Positions 53,149-61,545 of a stretch of 64,000 nt of DNA are shown in pieces (the stretch's first letter is position 1; every line of letters begins with the position of its first letter). The notes under the pieces are model-generated. The model was given only the letters and a program-made list of their open reading frames with translations. It was not told the DNA's origin and did not search any database. The DNA lies in assembly GCA_963809925.1 (NCBI GenBank), contig CAWELH010000009.1:227226-291225 (forward strand). Reading direction: 5' to 3'. This DNA is from DASQZK01 sp963809925. Its GTDB lineage: Bacteria; Bacteroidota; Bacteroidia; Bacteroidales; GCA-2748055. Both the position numbers and the translations under genes were made by a program.

Positions 53149-55368
53149 TTATTTAATCCATTCTGAATAAATATCAAATGGCTTTTCACCTTCTTTCAAG
53201 GTTATAATTTTAAATTGTTGTTCTGCCTTTTTATATTGGTAAGTCTTTTTTATAATAGAAAGGTCATCAAGAATATCTCCTGGATTCAGACTTTTTCCGT
53301 TTCCATCTCTTACCCCGGCCATCACAAGTTTCCTGGGGGCAAGGCTGGCTGCAAGGTCAGGAAGATCATATGAGCCAATCGCAGCTGCAACGGCTCCATG
53401 AATATAGGAGGATTTGTAGAATTCATTGGTTACAATAGACTGATAAGAAGATAAGGGTTCAATTAAAGCAATTCTTACAATCTCTTGATCAAAAGCTGCA
53501 GCATGCAGCAGAACCGGAGACATTTCCTTGATGGCAACTCCATATATTTCATTTATTGAGGTGTTTTGTTTCAATAACTTTGTAAATCTGACAACATCTT
53601 CGGCCCTGATACCCACAATGCTTCTGCCAATAAGGATGGAAGCGTACCATAAATTATGGGAAACGCTGTCAATATATGAATCTCCTTCAAAAATACCTGG
53701 ACCCGTTTCTCCTGTTCCAATCAAATCCGGAGCCAGCACAGTAAATCCTTTTTTGACGAACCATTCCATTTCACCACCAGGTGCCGCCCCGGCAGCCTTG
53801 CCGGAAGGATGAAGATATATAATCGCTTTATTGTTCGATTTTAAAGGGACAAATAACAAGTAAGGGATGATATAATCGCCTTCCACCTTTAAAAAATATT
53901 TCTCGATGGTATAATCTTCCATTTGCGTGCGTCCTGTAAACACAGGTTCTTCAATCAATAAAGGGGACTGGTATCCCGAAAGTTTTTTAGCTGAGTTCAA
54001 AACGCCGGGTATGTATGCCGGAATATCCCGGGCAGAAGATTCTTGTTTTTTGACCAGTTGCTCTGCTTCTTTCCGGTTAAGGCTGAAAACAGATTCCGCT
54101 TTGTAAGAAGTTGAAACCTGGCCGGTTTCGCTAACCAGCATCTCTTCTTCTGTTAAGATTGGATAAGTATGATCCGTCGGACTGCCGGGGTTGTCCAGCT
54201 GTTTCTGGAAAAAAGAATACATTGCTTCCCTGTTCTTCTTTGTAGATGCGTGTGGCGCATCATCCTCTGAAATGGAAAAGTTTTCTTCCTGACCATAGAT
54301 TTTGTAAATTCGACTGACCTCTTGTTCCGTCTCCCTGGCTCCCTGGATACTAAACATATCCCTCGTGGTTGCAATTAATAATGCAGGTTTTGGAGCCCTT
54401 GCCATAAACAGATCAGCATGATCGATACCCCGGATTATTCCATGATAAAAATTCTGTTCCGCATCCTGGTTTCCTATCGATTGAAACAGCCGTGTGAAAT
54501 TGGTAATATAACATTCTGGAGCAGCAGCGAGAATGCGATTATCCATCGCAGCAATATAAGCCGACTGTGTTCCTCCACCGGATCGTCCTGTAATACCAAT
54601 TCTTAAGGTGTCAACTTCCTTGCGTGTAAAAAGGTAATCCACGGCTCTAATTCCATCCCATATCATGTACCGTGCCTGAGAACTGCCGGTAATAAATGCC
54701 TGTGTGCCAGAATAAGAATGTTGTTTGTCGGGATCGCCTATAACAGATATGTTAGCATTCGGATCAAAATACTCAAGGCGCTCACCCTGTCCTACAGGAT
54801 CAAAAGCAAAAACGATGAATCCTTTATCAACCAGGTTGAGAATTGTTTCCTGATATGATTTGTAGCGATAGCCATTATTTGAATGACCGCTGCAATAGAT
54901 AACCACGGGGGCTTTGGCAATTAGCCCTTGAGGTATGAAAAGTGATGACGTGACATAAAAACCTGGCTGGGATTCATATATGATATGTTCTACCCTGTAA
55001 CTATCTTTTTCAATAACCCTAGTGATCTTTGCATTTAACGGAGTTTTTCCGGGAAAAGGTCCTACAATATCCATTAATGTTTCACTAATTTTTTTCTGTC
55101 TTTCCTGCCAGTCGTGTAAAGAGGTCAGACTTTTAATTTCCCTTGCCCTCTGATCCAGCAGAATATATGCCTGTCCGGAAATATAATGGTACAATGAATT
55201 GGGGGCATCGCTGTACTGAAGCCATTTATTGGAAATTACATCATATTCACCCTGTGCATTTACCTTCCCGTGAATCAACATTGCGGAAAGGAACAGAATG
55301 AATACTACTTTAAAATAAACAGGACAAATGTCAATTTCCTTCCAGGAGAAAAGTTTCATTTCTTTCAT
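53149..55368 (-). CDS. Secreted tandem alpha/beta hydrolase (acetyl-esterase/prolyl-oligopeptidase-like)
   Basis: This 739-residue exported protein (signal peptide about residues 20-39) contains two alpha/beta hydrolase domains. The first (about 70-390) has nucleophile S263 in GITGRSGGGTQ, a glycine-rich elbow, and a DDAPHAS segment with a likely catalytic His. The second (about 455-735) keeps the fold (LHPSGKAAGA, PDLIGTGETGPG) but the elbow is degenerate (GVAIKEMSPVLLHAA), without GxSxG. It is probably a glycan esterase with one active domain. It lies 160 bp upstream of the GH20 gene. Confidence 0.75.
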   Translation of the reverse strand: MKEMKLFSWKEIDICPVYFKVVFILFLSAMLIHGKVNAQGEYDVISNKWLQYSDAPNSLYHYISGQAYILLDQRAREIKSLTSLHDWQERQKKISETLMDIVGPFPGKTPLNAKITRVIEKDSYRVEHIIYESQPGFYVTSSLFIPQGLIAKAPVVIYCSGHSNNGYRYKSYQETILNLVDKGFIVFAFDPVGQGERLEYFDPNANISVIGDPDKQHSYSGTQAFITGSSQARYMIWDGIRAVDYLFTRKEVDTLRIGITGRSGGGTQSAYIAAMDNRILAAAPECYITNFTRLFQSIGNQDAEQNFYHGIIRGIDHADLFMARAPKPALLIATTRDMFSIQGARETEQEVSRIYKIYGQEENFSISEDDAPHASTKKNREAMYSFFQKQLDNPGSPTDHTYPILTEEEMLVSETGQVSTSYKAESVFSLNRKEAEQLVKKQESSARDIPAYIPGVLNSAKKLSGYQSPLLIEEPVFTGRTQMEDYTIEKYFLKVEGDYIIPYLLFVPLKSNNKAIIYLHPSGKAAGAAPGGEMEWFVKKGFTVLAPDLIGTGETGPGIFEGDSYIDSVSHNLWYASILIGRSIVGIRAEDVVRFTKLLKQNTSINEIYGVAIKEMSPVLLHAAAFDQEIVRIALIEPLSSYQSIVTNEFYKSSYIHGAVAAAIGSYDLPDLAASLAPRKLVMAGVRDGNGKSLNPGDILDDLSIIKKTYQYKKAEQQFKIITLKEGEKPFDIYSEWIK

Positions 55369-55517
55369 TTTTAAATATTTTTTTTTGCAACCGGATTATT
55401 GATACATCGACGCAGAATCCTTATCAAGATACAGCCAGGCTGCCTTATGTTCTCTAAGAATAGAAGCAGTTTTGTTATTGAGATTATTATTTCCATATTT
55501 TTGATTATGAATTGATA

Positions 55518-56900
55518 TCATGAAGGTTGCTTATCCACAATCAACTCATTTACAGCATCCCAGTATAGCTTTTTTCCTTCACGATAAGCACGGGTGGCCA
55601 TAATGCTGGCAACGGAATGCCAGAACCCGGTATGTATATGTCCATTTGGCATTAAATTTCTGGTCCGAATGCAATCAATCCAGTTATCAAGATGATATTT
55701 ACTATTATCGTCAACTTCAACAGGACCGAGTTTCATGCCATATTCAGGAGTAGTTACTATTTCGGCTTTTCCGTTTTTGACCATTTCTGCCAAACCTAGG
55801 TAAAAATCGACTCCGCCGGGAATATCCTGGTGTTCCTTGATGAAAAACCATCGTGCACTTCCTTCGCCGCCATGGGAAAAAAGTGTCCCTTCTTTTCCCC
55901 GAATGGCAGTATAATCTCCAAATTTACTGGCATAGTTGGAAGTGTAGGAATACATAAACTTTGCTGAGTCATAGGTTGCAAGAGCCTGGAAAGTATCCGG
56001 ATTTTGACGGATATCAGGCCAACCGAAAATGCCGCCATTAGCAACCATTGAATCAGGGATAGAATTATCGGTATAAAAATTAACAAGACCAGCTCCGTGA
56101 CTCATCCACTGGGAAGTTATTCCCCCTGAATAATCACGAAAAATCCTGAATTCAAAATATTTCCAAGGATCAAACGGCACATAAGGCTTTCCCAATAACC
56201 AGCGCTCCCAGTCGGTATCTTCCTGTTTCATACGTGCTACATCCGGATCCTTTGGGTCGTGCCAGCGCGGATTGTTATCATTCCAGACCTGTTCAATTTT
56301 AGTGATCTGTCCTAATCTTCCTGAACGTACAATCTCCCTTACTTTTAGCTGTATTGGATCACTCACCCATTGTGAGCCCATCTGCGCTACCTGCTGTGAA
56401 GCCAAAACAGCCCTTCTTGCCAGTTTAGCATCATCAACATCGATAGCCATAGGCTTTTCGCAATAACAATCTTTACTGGCACCAACTACTTCAGCAAGGA
56501 TTTTTGCATGCTGAAAATCACCTGTCCCGATCATCACCGCATCCAGCTCAGGCAATTTCAAAAAGTCTTCCGAATAGTTGAATTGCTTAACATCCGTTCC
56601 AAAGGTTTTTTTGCATAAGGCCGCATGATTTTCCCTGTTATATTTCCAGATATCGCACACTGCTACTACTGACAGGTTTTTATCCTTTACTGAATTTTTA
56701 ACCATTTCCAGATGGCCCCGGCTGCGACTTCCACAACCCAAAAAACCAATATTTATACGGTCGTTTGCACCTGGAATTCTTTTGTATGAAGCAGCGCTAA
56801 CAGAAGATGCACGTGCTATGCTTTGAGGTAGGGTAACTGCTGCAATACCTGCAGTGGTTTTGCCGATAAAATTCCTTCGGGAAAATTTTTTTTCTGACAT
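55518..56900 (-). CDS. Gfo/Idh/MocA family oxidoreductase, exported (second copy)
   Basis: This 460-residue protein has a Tat-like signal (KKFSRRNFIGKTTAGIAAV), a Rossmann domain with GFLGCGSRSRGH and the lysine motif CEKPMAID, and a C-terminal domain with SGGITSQWMSHGAG. It differs from the copy at 27714 beyond recent duplication. It sits between the beta-helix and the esterase genes and probably converts a sugar released by the locus in the periplasm. Confidence 0.9.
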   Translation of the reverse strand: MSEKKFSRRNFIGKTTAGIAAVTLPQSIARASSVSAASYKRIPGANDRINIGFLGCGSRSRGHLEMVKNSVKDKNLSVVAVCDIWKYNRENHAALCKKTFGTDVKQFNYSEDFLKLPELDAVMIGTGDFQHAKILAEVVGASKDCYCEKPMAIDVDDAKLARRAVLASQQVAQMGSQWVSDPIQLKVREIVRSGRLGQITKIEQVWNDNNPRWHDPKDPDVARMKQEDTDWERWLLGKPYVPFDPWKYFEFRIFRDYSGGITSQWMSHGAGLVNFYTDNSIPDSMVANGGIFGWPDIRQNPDTFQALATYDSAKFMYSYTSNYASKFGDYTAIRGKEGTLFSHGGEGSARWFFIKEHQDIPGGVDFYLGLAEMVKNGKAEIVTTPEYGMKLGPVEVDDNSKYHLDNWIDCIRTRNLMPNGHIHTGFWHSVASIMATRAYREGKKLYWDAVNELIVDKQPS

Positions 56901-57013
56901 GGTAATTAGTTTTAGATAAATCTGTAATTCCTGCTTTTATTGATTCTTATAAGATTGTGAAGTCCGCATGAGATCCTGCAGGAGTACTGTTTTTTTTTGT
57001 TTGTTAAGTTCAT

Positions 57014-58294
57014 TTATTTCTTTTCATAAATGATTTCTTTTGATCCTGAGATCTTATTATCAGCTAAGGTTATTTTTGAAGACTTTTTACCAACGATTAC
57101 TGCTGTTGATTGGTTCCCTTTTCCCGTAGATCGGATAATGTTATTTGTAATACTGATATCATGTGTTTCTCCGCCAATGTAGAATGCGGCAGCCGCCTCA
57201 GCATTTCCATTGTTTTCAATAATATTTTTAGTAAAAGTATTCCTGTGCCCGCTGTTTTGTTCTGTTTCTTCGCGGAACAGAACTCCATAGTGCACATTTT
57301 CATAAATATGATTATTTTCAAAAACGTTATCGGTGTCTTTATGTCCGATTGAAATTCCGTTATCTCCGTTTGCATACACCGTATTATTCCTGAAAATCCC
57401 GTTCTGGACTCTCCAGCATAAAAAGATTCCATCCTGCCTGTTATGATGGCTTATGCAGTCTGTAACAATTGAATGGTCAGATCCTGTTCCGGGATGAAAC
57501 CCGAGTCCGTCGCCATTCGAAGCTTCACATTGCTTTAAAGAAATATTTTCAGTAATCTGCCAGCTGAAAGAATCGCCATTAAACTCATTTACTTTAACAT
57601 TCTCGATAGTGCAGTTCTTTGATTTATGAATATAAATCCCACCTCCGCGACAGCCGTTTATATAATCGTTGGTACCTTTATTTCCCTCTACCACCAGGTT
57701 CGCAATTGTGACATTCTCTGTGCCAACCACCTCAACAATTGAACACGCATTTGTAACGGTACCATTGAGAGAAGACAGATAATCGTAATTTGTATTATTA
57801 TCAAAATATATAACATTGTCAACGATATCGGTAATAATTGCCGTTGTCACATCCCAACCCTGGTTATGCTCATCATCATATAACTGGATACCCATTCCCC
57901 TTTTAAAACCGCTTACATCTTTGAGAACAGCCTTTAGCATCCCCCAATCCGCATCGATAATAAAGCTGGTTCTAAATCCATCACATTTTCGCAAAATAGT
58001 TTCTTTCCCTGATCCGATTAATGAGATATTGTCTGAAAGTCGCACAGGTCCAATAATTTGATAAATCCCGGGATTAAGTCTGACAATACCTCCACCACTT
58101 GATCTTAAGGCGTCAAGGGCTATCTGGATTGCTCCTGATGTAAAACCTGAAATATCGGCTTCCGGACCTCCTACGGTGATAAGCCGTTCAGTCTTTTTTA
58201 CATCCACAAGCCCGCCTACCTGGCTGTAAACAAGTGAATTCATCCCTATGAATAGAACAACAAGGGTTTTTAGAATAGCAGATTTTATTTTCAT
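57014..58294 (-). CDS. Secreted right-handed parallel beta-helix protein
   Basis: This 426-residue exported protein (signal peptide ending near VYSQ) starts with a pectate-lyase-superfamily entry (GAIQIALDALRSSGGGIVRL, then PGIY) and continues with parallel beta-helix repeats (NVTIANLVVEGN, NCTIENVKV, NNTVYANGDNGISIG). This fold occurs in polysaccharide lyases, GH28-like hydrolases and epimerases; no lyase-specific motif is clear. The ATG at 58294 is preferred over 58306 because it starts directly at the signal peptide. It is the first gene of the locus in transcription order. Confidence 0.8.
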   Translation of the reverse strand: MKIKSAILKTLVVLFIGMNSLVYSQVGGLVDVKKTERLITVGGPEADISGFTSGAIQIALDALRSSGGGIVRLNPGIYQIIGPVRLSDNISLIGSGKETILRKCDGFRTSFIIDADWGMLKAVLKDVSGFKRGMGIQLYDDEHNQGWDVTTAIITDIVDNVIYFDNNTNYDYLSSLNGTVTNACSIVEVVGTENVTIANLVVEGNKGTNDYINGCRGGGIYIHKSKNCTIENVKVNEFNGDSFSWQITENISLKQCEASNGDGLGFHPGTGSDHSIVTDCISHHNRQDGIFLCWRVQNGIFRNNTVYANGDNGISIGHKDTDNVFENNHIYENVHYGVLFREETEQNSGHRNTFTKNIIENNGNAEAAAAFYIGGETHDISITNNIIRSTGKGNQSTAVIVGKKSSKITLADNKISGSKEIIYEKK

Positions 58295-58544
58295 AATTGA
58301 TAGCATTGTTAGTTAGTATGAAGAGACAAAACCGTATAATTTCTCATTATAAGTGAGCATAATTTCATTCCAAAAGATACAAAATTGTGTAAGAATAAAT
58401 TTTTTTTGAATAAGAAATTGGTAAATCTTTTAGCGGAAAAGTGAAACGGTAGCCTTCCCTATGAGCGGCATTTTTTATGTAAAATAACTTATGAAAGCAA
58501 TTTAAATTCTGGAAGAATGTAAGGCGTGCTTCTGAAGTATAATT

Positions 58545-58600
58545 TATGTTATTTTAAAGAATAACATAGAAAAAACGGGCGCAGTAGTTGCATCCCGTTT
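58545..58600 (-). terminator. Two adjacent hairpins, one a probable minus-strand terminator
   Basis: Hairpin 1: TATGTTATT/AATAACATA, a perfect 9-bp AT-rich stem (58545-58568). Hairpin 2: AAACGGG/CCCGTTT (58573-58600), which on the minus strand is followed by a T run and so looks like a terminator for leftward transcription. The 240 bp between the beta-helix gene and these hairpins hold no gene; they should contain the promoter of the polysaccharide locus, but no clear -33/-7 pair was found. Confidence 0.5.
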
Positions 58601-58613
58601 CTATATCGACACT

Positions 58614-58847
58614 TTGTCGGGAGAACCTATCCCTGGCAGGTTGCTCCTCAGCAGAGCCTGCTTCCGTTTCGGTTCAACAAGACAAAATTCAACCAGTTTT
58701 TCTATATTTACAACTTGTCAAGAATCTCAGCCATTTACCACACCTAGTGGAGTTGCCAAAGGAGCTAAACAATTACCTCAATACGAAAGAGGAACGGGGA
58801 GTAATGGTAGGGTAATTTACTATGATCCAGATAAATATAGAAAATAA
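58614..58847 (+). CDS. Probable C-terminal toxin tail (orphan module)
   Basis: An open frame without a convincing start ends with FTTPSGVAKGAKQ, LPQYERGTG and GRVIYYDPDKYRK before a TAA, 4 bp ahead of an immunity-like gene. The Tyr/Gly/Asn/Asp-rich ending is like the last residues of polymorphic toxins. The first half of the frame looks less protein-like, and other frames compete, so the beginning may be scrambled. The call rests mainly on position next to the following gene and near a clear Rhs module. Confidence 0.35.
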   Translation: MSGEPIPGRLLLSRACFRFGSTRQNSTSFSIFTTCQESQPFTTPSGVAKGAKQLPQYERGTGSNGRVIYYDPDKYRK

Positions 58848-58851
58848 TACC

Positions 58852-59247
58852 ATGAAATTATTTAAACATTCTATTTCCAACTTTCAAATTAAATACCCGG
58901 AAAATTGGGAAGTCAAAGAAGAAGAAAATATAATAAGTTTATATGATCCAAAAAATGGTTATGGTGCCTTACAATTTACGGTTTACTTTGTTGATAATAA
59001 TGATATTGATATAAAAGTTGAACTTGAAGAATACATAAAAAGCAGGCATGAGAATTATGAAATATTTAAGGAAAAACCTTTTTTAGCACATGGTTATAAT
59101 GTTATTGAAGAAGAAAAGCACTGGCAATATTGGATTTATAAGAGGAACAATTTTTTAGTTTTTGCCTCATATAACTGTGCTAAAGAGGATATAGGAAAAG
59201 AACGTGGAGAAATTAAGAGTATTTTAGAAAATACATTCATCAGTTAG
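58852..59247 (+). CDS. Probable immunity protein, DUF3805/PsbP-like
   Basis: This 131-residue cytoplasmic protein reads FQIKYPENWEVKEEENIISL, LYDPKNGYGALQFTVYF, then a helical middle and FLVFASYNCAKEDIGKE. The opening (F-x-I-x-Y-P-x-N-W) is typical of PsbP/DUF3805-like folds that occur as immunity proteins beside polymorphic toxins. The ATG at 58852 is preferred to one at 58822 that overlaps the upstream frame. It has an efficient-looking terminator 14 bp past the stop. Confidence 0.6.
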   Translation: MKLFKHSISNFQIKYPENWEVKEEENIISLYDPKNGYGALQFTVYFVDNNDIDIKVELEEYIKSRHENYEIFKEKPFLAHGYNVIEEEKHWQYWIYKRNNFLVFASYNCAKEDIGKERGEIKSILENTFIS

Positions 59248-59260
59248 AATCAAAAGAAAC

Positions 59261-59284
59261 CGTCTCAAATTGACTTTTGAGACG
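59261..59284 (+). terminator. Terminator between the immunity-like gene and the XRE fragment
   Basis: A perfect 9-bp stem, CGTCTCAAA (59261-59269) and TTTGAGACG (59276-59284), 14 bp past the stop codon of the plus-strand gene. It can also serve the convergent minus-strand gene. Confidence 0.65.
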
Positions 59285-59296
59285 ACCTCTTTAAAT

Positions 59297-59599
59297 TTAC
59301 TGTACCAATTTTTGCTGCAGATCCGTTTTAAGCAGGAACGCCTCCAGGAGCTCTTTCACCACCGTTTTGCTTTTATTGTCCATCTTAGCTACCCGTTGGA
59401 ACTGACTTAGCAGTTCCTTATAGGAAATACTTTCCAGGGCCCTGTCATCCATAGAACCATCCATAAGATAATCTGAAGTTACATCGAGTTCATTTGCAAG
59501 CCTGGCCAGCACATCGGAAGCCGATCTGTTTTCTCCTCTTTCGTACCGGGAAATATTGGTTACATGAACTCCTATGGCTATTGCCAGAAGGCTTCGCAA
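59297..59599 (-). pseudogene. XRE-family regulator, 5'-truncated
   Basis: This 100-residue frame has the second half of an XRE helix-turn-helix (AIAIGVHVTNISRYERGENR), the linker ELDVTSDYLMDGS and a helical tail. The first HTH helices are broken: another frame upstream reads NLQAQKNAYCEAF, so a frameshift near 59580 likely disrupted the start. The tail (KMDNKSKTVVKELLEAFLLK) resembles that of the fragment at 61546. It may once have regulated the adjacent toxin module. Confidence 0.55.
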
Positions 59600-59691
59600 T
59601 AAGCATTCTTTTGTGCCTGCAAGTTTTTATGTCAGTTGTAAATTCTTTTGGCATCAGATAATTTCGTAAATTTGGATCTAATGGGATACAA

Positions 59692-60015
59692 ATGACAATG
59701 AATAAAAATACAGAGATAACCATTCTTATAAAACGAACGGTACTAGAGCATCTCCCCGGTGCAGAAGTTAGGTTATTTGGTTCGAGAGCCAGGGGTAAAG
59801 ATGAACCTGATAGCGATTATGATATTCTTGTCATAACAAAACAAAATTTTCAGACCTCAGAAAAACTTATATTAAAATCAGCCATAAGGAAAGAATTACT
59901 CCGAAGAGGAATCAGGTCTGACATCCTGATTCAAAGCAAAGATGACATTTCTGTTAAAAAGAATCTTCCTGGGCACATTATCCGAAATATAATGGGGGAA
60001 ACCATCATTTTATGA
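59692..60015 (+). CDS. MNT-domain nucleotidyltransferase (antitoxin of MNT/HEPN pair)
   Basis: This 107-residue protein is a minimal nucleotidyltransferase with the signature GSRARGKDEPDSDYD (GS, ten residues, DxD; about residues 31-45), followed by a short helical part. In known pairs the MNT protein AMPylates and so silences its HEPN partner. Length is typical. Its stop codon overlaps the HEPN start by 4 bp. It lies downstream of the XRE fragment on the opposite strand. Confidence 0.85.
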   Translation: MTMNKNTEITILIKRTVLEHLPGAEVRLFGSRARGKDEPDSDYDILVITKQNFQTSEKLILKSAIRKELLRRGIRSDILIQSKDDISVKKNLPGHIIRNIMGETIIL

Positions 60016-60404
60016 AAGCTGAAAAAGCTGAATATATTAAAGGATGGCTTTTCCGGGCAAAAGAGGATATTTCAGTCATGGAAAGCCTGGCATCAATTAA
60101 CCTTGAATATTATACCAGTACAATAAGCTTTCACGCACAACAAGCCGTTGAGAAATACCTAAAAGCATATTTGATCTTTAATGATACTGATTTTCCCAGG
60201 ACACACGATCTGGATTATTTGCTTTTGGAATGTCAGAAAATCGAGAAGGAGACATTTAATATTGATCTGAAAAATCTTTCGGATTATGGTGTTTCGGTAA
60301 GATATCCGGATGATTTTTATGTTCCCGGAGTAAATGAAACAAAGGAATACATAGAGTTGGCAAAAGAGATCAGCAAGATTGTTGAAGCAAAGATCTTATT
60401 ATGA
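60012..60404 (+). CDS. HEPN-domain protein (toxin of MNT/HEPN pair)
   Basis: This 130-residue all-helical protein matches HEPN (PF05168): WLFRAKEDISVMESL at the N-terminus, SFHAQQAVEKYLKAYLIF in helix 2-3, TFNI..., and VSVRYPDDFYVPGVNETKEY near the end. HEPN proteins of such pairs are RNases. The RxxxxHxY motif of HepT is not seen (PRTHDLDYLL is the nearest), so RNase activity is not certain. It is translationally coupled to the MNT gene. Confidence 0.82.
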   Translation: MKAEKAEYIKGWLFRAKEDISVMESLASINLEYYTSTISFHAQQAVEKYLKAYLIFNDTDFPRTHDLDYLLLECQKIEKETFNIDLKNLSDYGVSVRYPDDFYVPGVNETKEYIELAKEISKIVEAKILL

Positions 60405-60431
60405 TGAGGATTATGAAGATGGGTTCTTTAA

Positions 60432-61133
60432 AATGAGGATAAGTATGATTACGGGGCACGATTTTACGATCCTGCAATTGGCCGGTTCCCGAGCCTGGAC
60501 CCAAAGGCAGATGAGTTTGAAAATCTTTCACCTTACAATTATGCTAGCAACAATCCCATTACCTGCATTGATTTATGGGGTTTGCAAGGCAAACCTGTAA
60601 ATGAAATTCGAGATAGAAATGGGAATATTACGGCAGCGACAACTACTGCGCAACAGACAACATATATCCCCCCTATTGTGGAATCTGATGTTCCTTTAAG
60701 TCAAAATTCTGGAGATAATCTCATTGATAAGGTTTCCGATAATTTAGGAAATTCATCATCTTTAGTTGAAGCCACTGGAATGATACTTGAAAATACTACC
60801 GTAACAAAAACTGGAGCAACTGCTGGAGCCGTAGTTGCTATTGTTAAAACTTCAGCTGATGCCGCTACAACAGATTTTAGTAATAGCGAAGAAACCGCTG
60901 ATTTTGTTGAAAACACCACCCAAACTGCTGTTGAAACAGCAGCCGGGCCATTGGGAGCAGCTGTAGATGTAATACTTGAAAATGGAAAAGATAAAAATGG
61001 ATTGACAAATTTAAACAATAATAGAATGCATGATGCCTATAGTACAAATAAGGACCGACTGGATGCTTACAGTATAATTATGCAATACAACTCTTCAGGC
61101 GGATCAGATAAAGATAAAGATAAGGAAAAATAA
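60432..61133 (+). CDS. Orphan Rhs core end plus C-terminal toxin domain (no start codon)
   Basis: After a TAA at 60429-60431 the frame encodes 233 residues. The first ~55 are the end of an Rhs-repeat core: DYGARFYDPAIGRF, DPKADEF, LSPYNYASNNPI and DLWG. A variable C-terminal domain follows (about 60-233), rich in Ala/Thr/Val (TGATAGAVVAIVKTSADAAT, TAAGPLGAAVDVIL) with a Lys/Asp-rich tail. No ATG precedes the core; only a TTG at 60582 is available. This is the layout of silent toxin cassettes that recombine onto a full Rhs gene elsewhere. The toxin type is not recognised. Confidence 0.75.
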   Translation, partial: NEDKYDYGARFYDPAIGRFPSLDPKADEFENLSPYNYASNNPITCIDLWGLQGKPVNEIRDRNGNITAATTTAQQTTYIPPIVESDVPLSQNSGDNLIDKVSDNLGNSSSLVEATGMILENTTVTKTGATAGAVVAIVKTSADAATTDFSNSEETADFVENTTQTAVETAAGPLGAAVDVILENGKDKNGLTNLNNNRMHDAYSTNKDRLDAYSIIMQYNSSGGSDKDKDKEK

Positions 61134-61508
61134 ATGAAAATCGTTGACGCTGTTTATTATCTCTATTACAGATATTATCGAATTATCAGGAGTATAAGCT
61201 TAAAAACCAGCTATTATCAGGTTCGTGTAGTCTTATTTTTCTCCATGATTACAGGATTTAACATTGTCTCAATAATTAAGATTCTAGATTTAGAAATAGA
61301 TTTTAATAGATATTATATTATAGCTATTGCATTGATGTGGTTCTTTTTTTGGTTACTCTTTTTTTCGAAGTCAACCCGTTTAGAAAGTATATTAAAACGT
61401 TTTGAAAAAGAAAGTAAAACTCATCAATTGGTGGGCGGAATAGGGGTAATTTTATATTCGATAGTTTCTTTTATTATATTTATTAATGTTTTAGGTAATC
61501 CATCTTAA
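61134..61508 (+). CDS. Three-helix membrane protein, probable immunity protein
   Basis: This 124-residue protein starts one base after the Rhs-toxin stop codon (TAA directly followed by ATG). It has three membrane helices: about 29-50 (VVLFFSMITGFNIVSIIKIL), 60-77 (IIAIALMWFFFWLLFF) and 99-120 (GGIGVILYSIVSFIIFINVL). No family is recognised. Position directly behind a toxin cassette is the main reason to call it immunity; a polytopic immunity protein suggests a membrane-acting toxin (inference). Confidence 0.65.
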   Translation: MKIVDAVYYLYYRYYRIIRSISLKTSYYQVRVVLFFSMITGFNIVSIIKILDLEIDFNRYYIIAIALMWFFFWLLFFSKSTRLESILKRFEKESKTHQLVGGIGVILYSIVSFIIFINVLGNPS

Positions 61509-61545
61509 ATTAAGGGTAAAATTTTTATAATTTTTCAGATTCATA

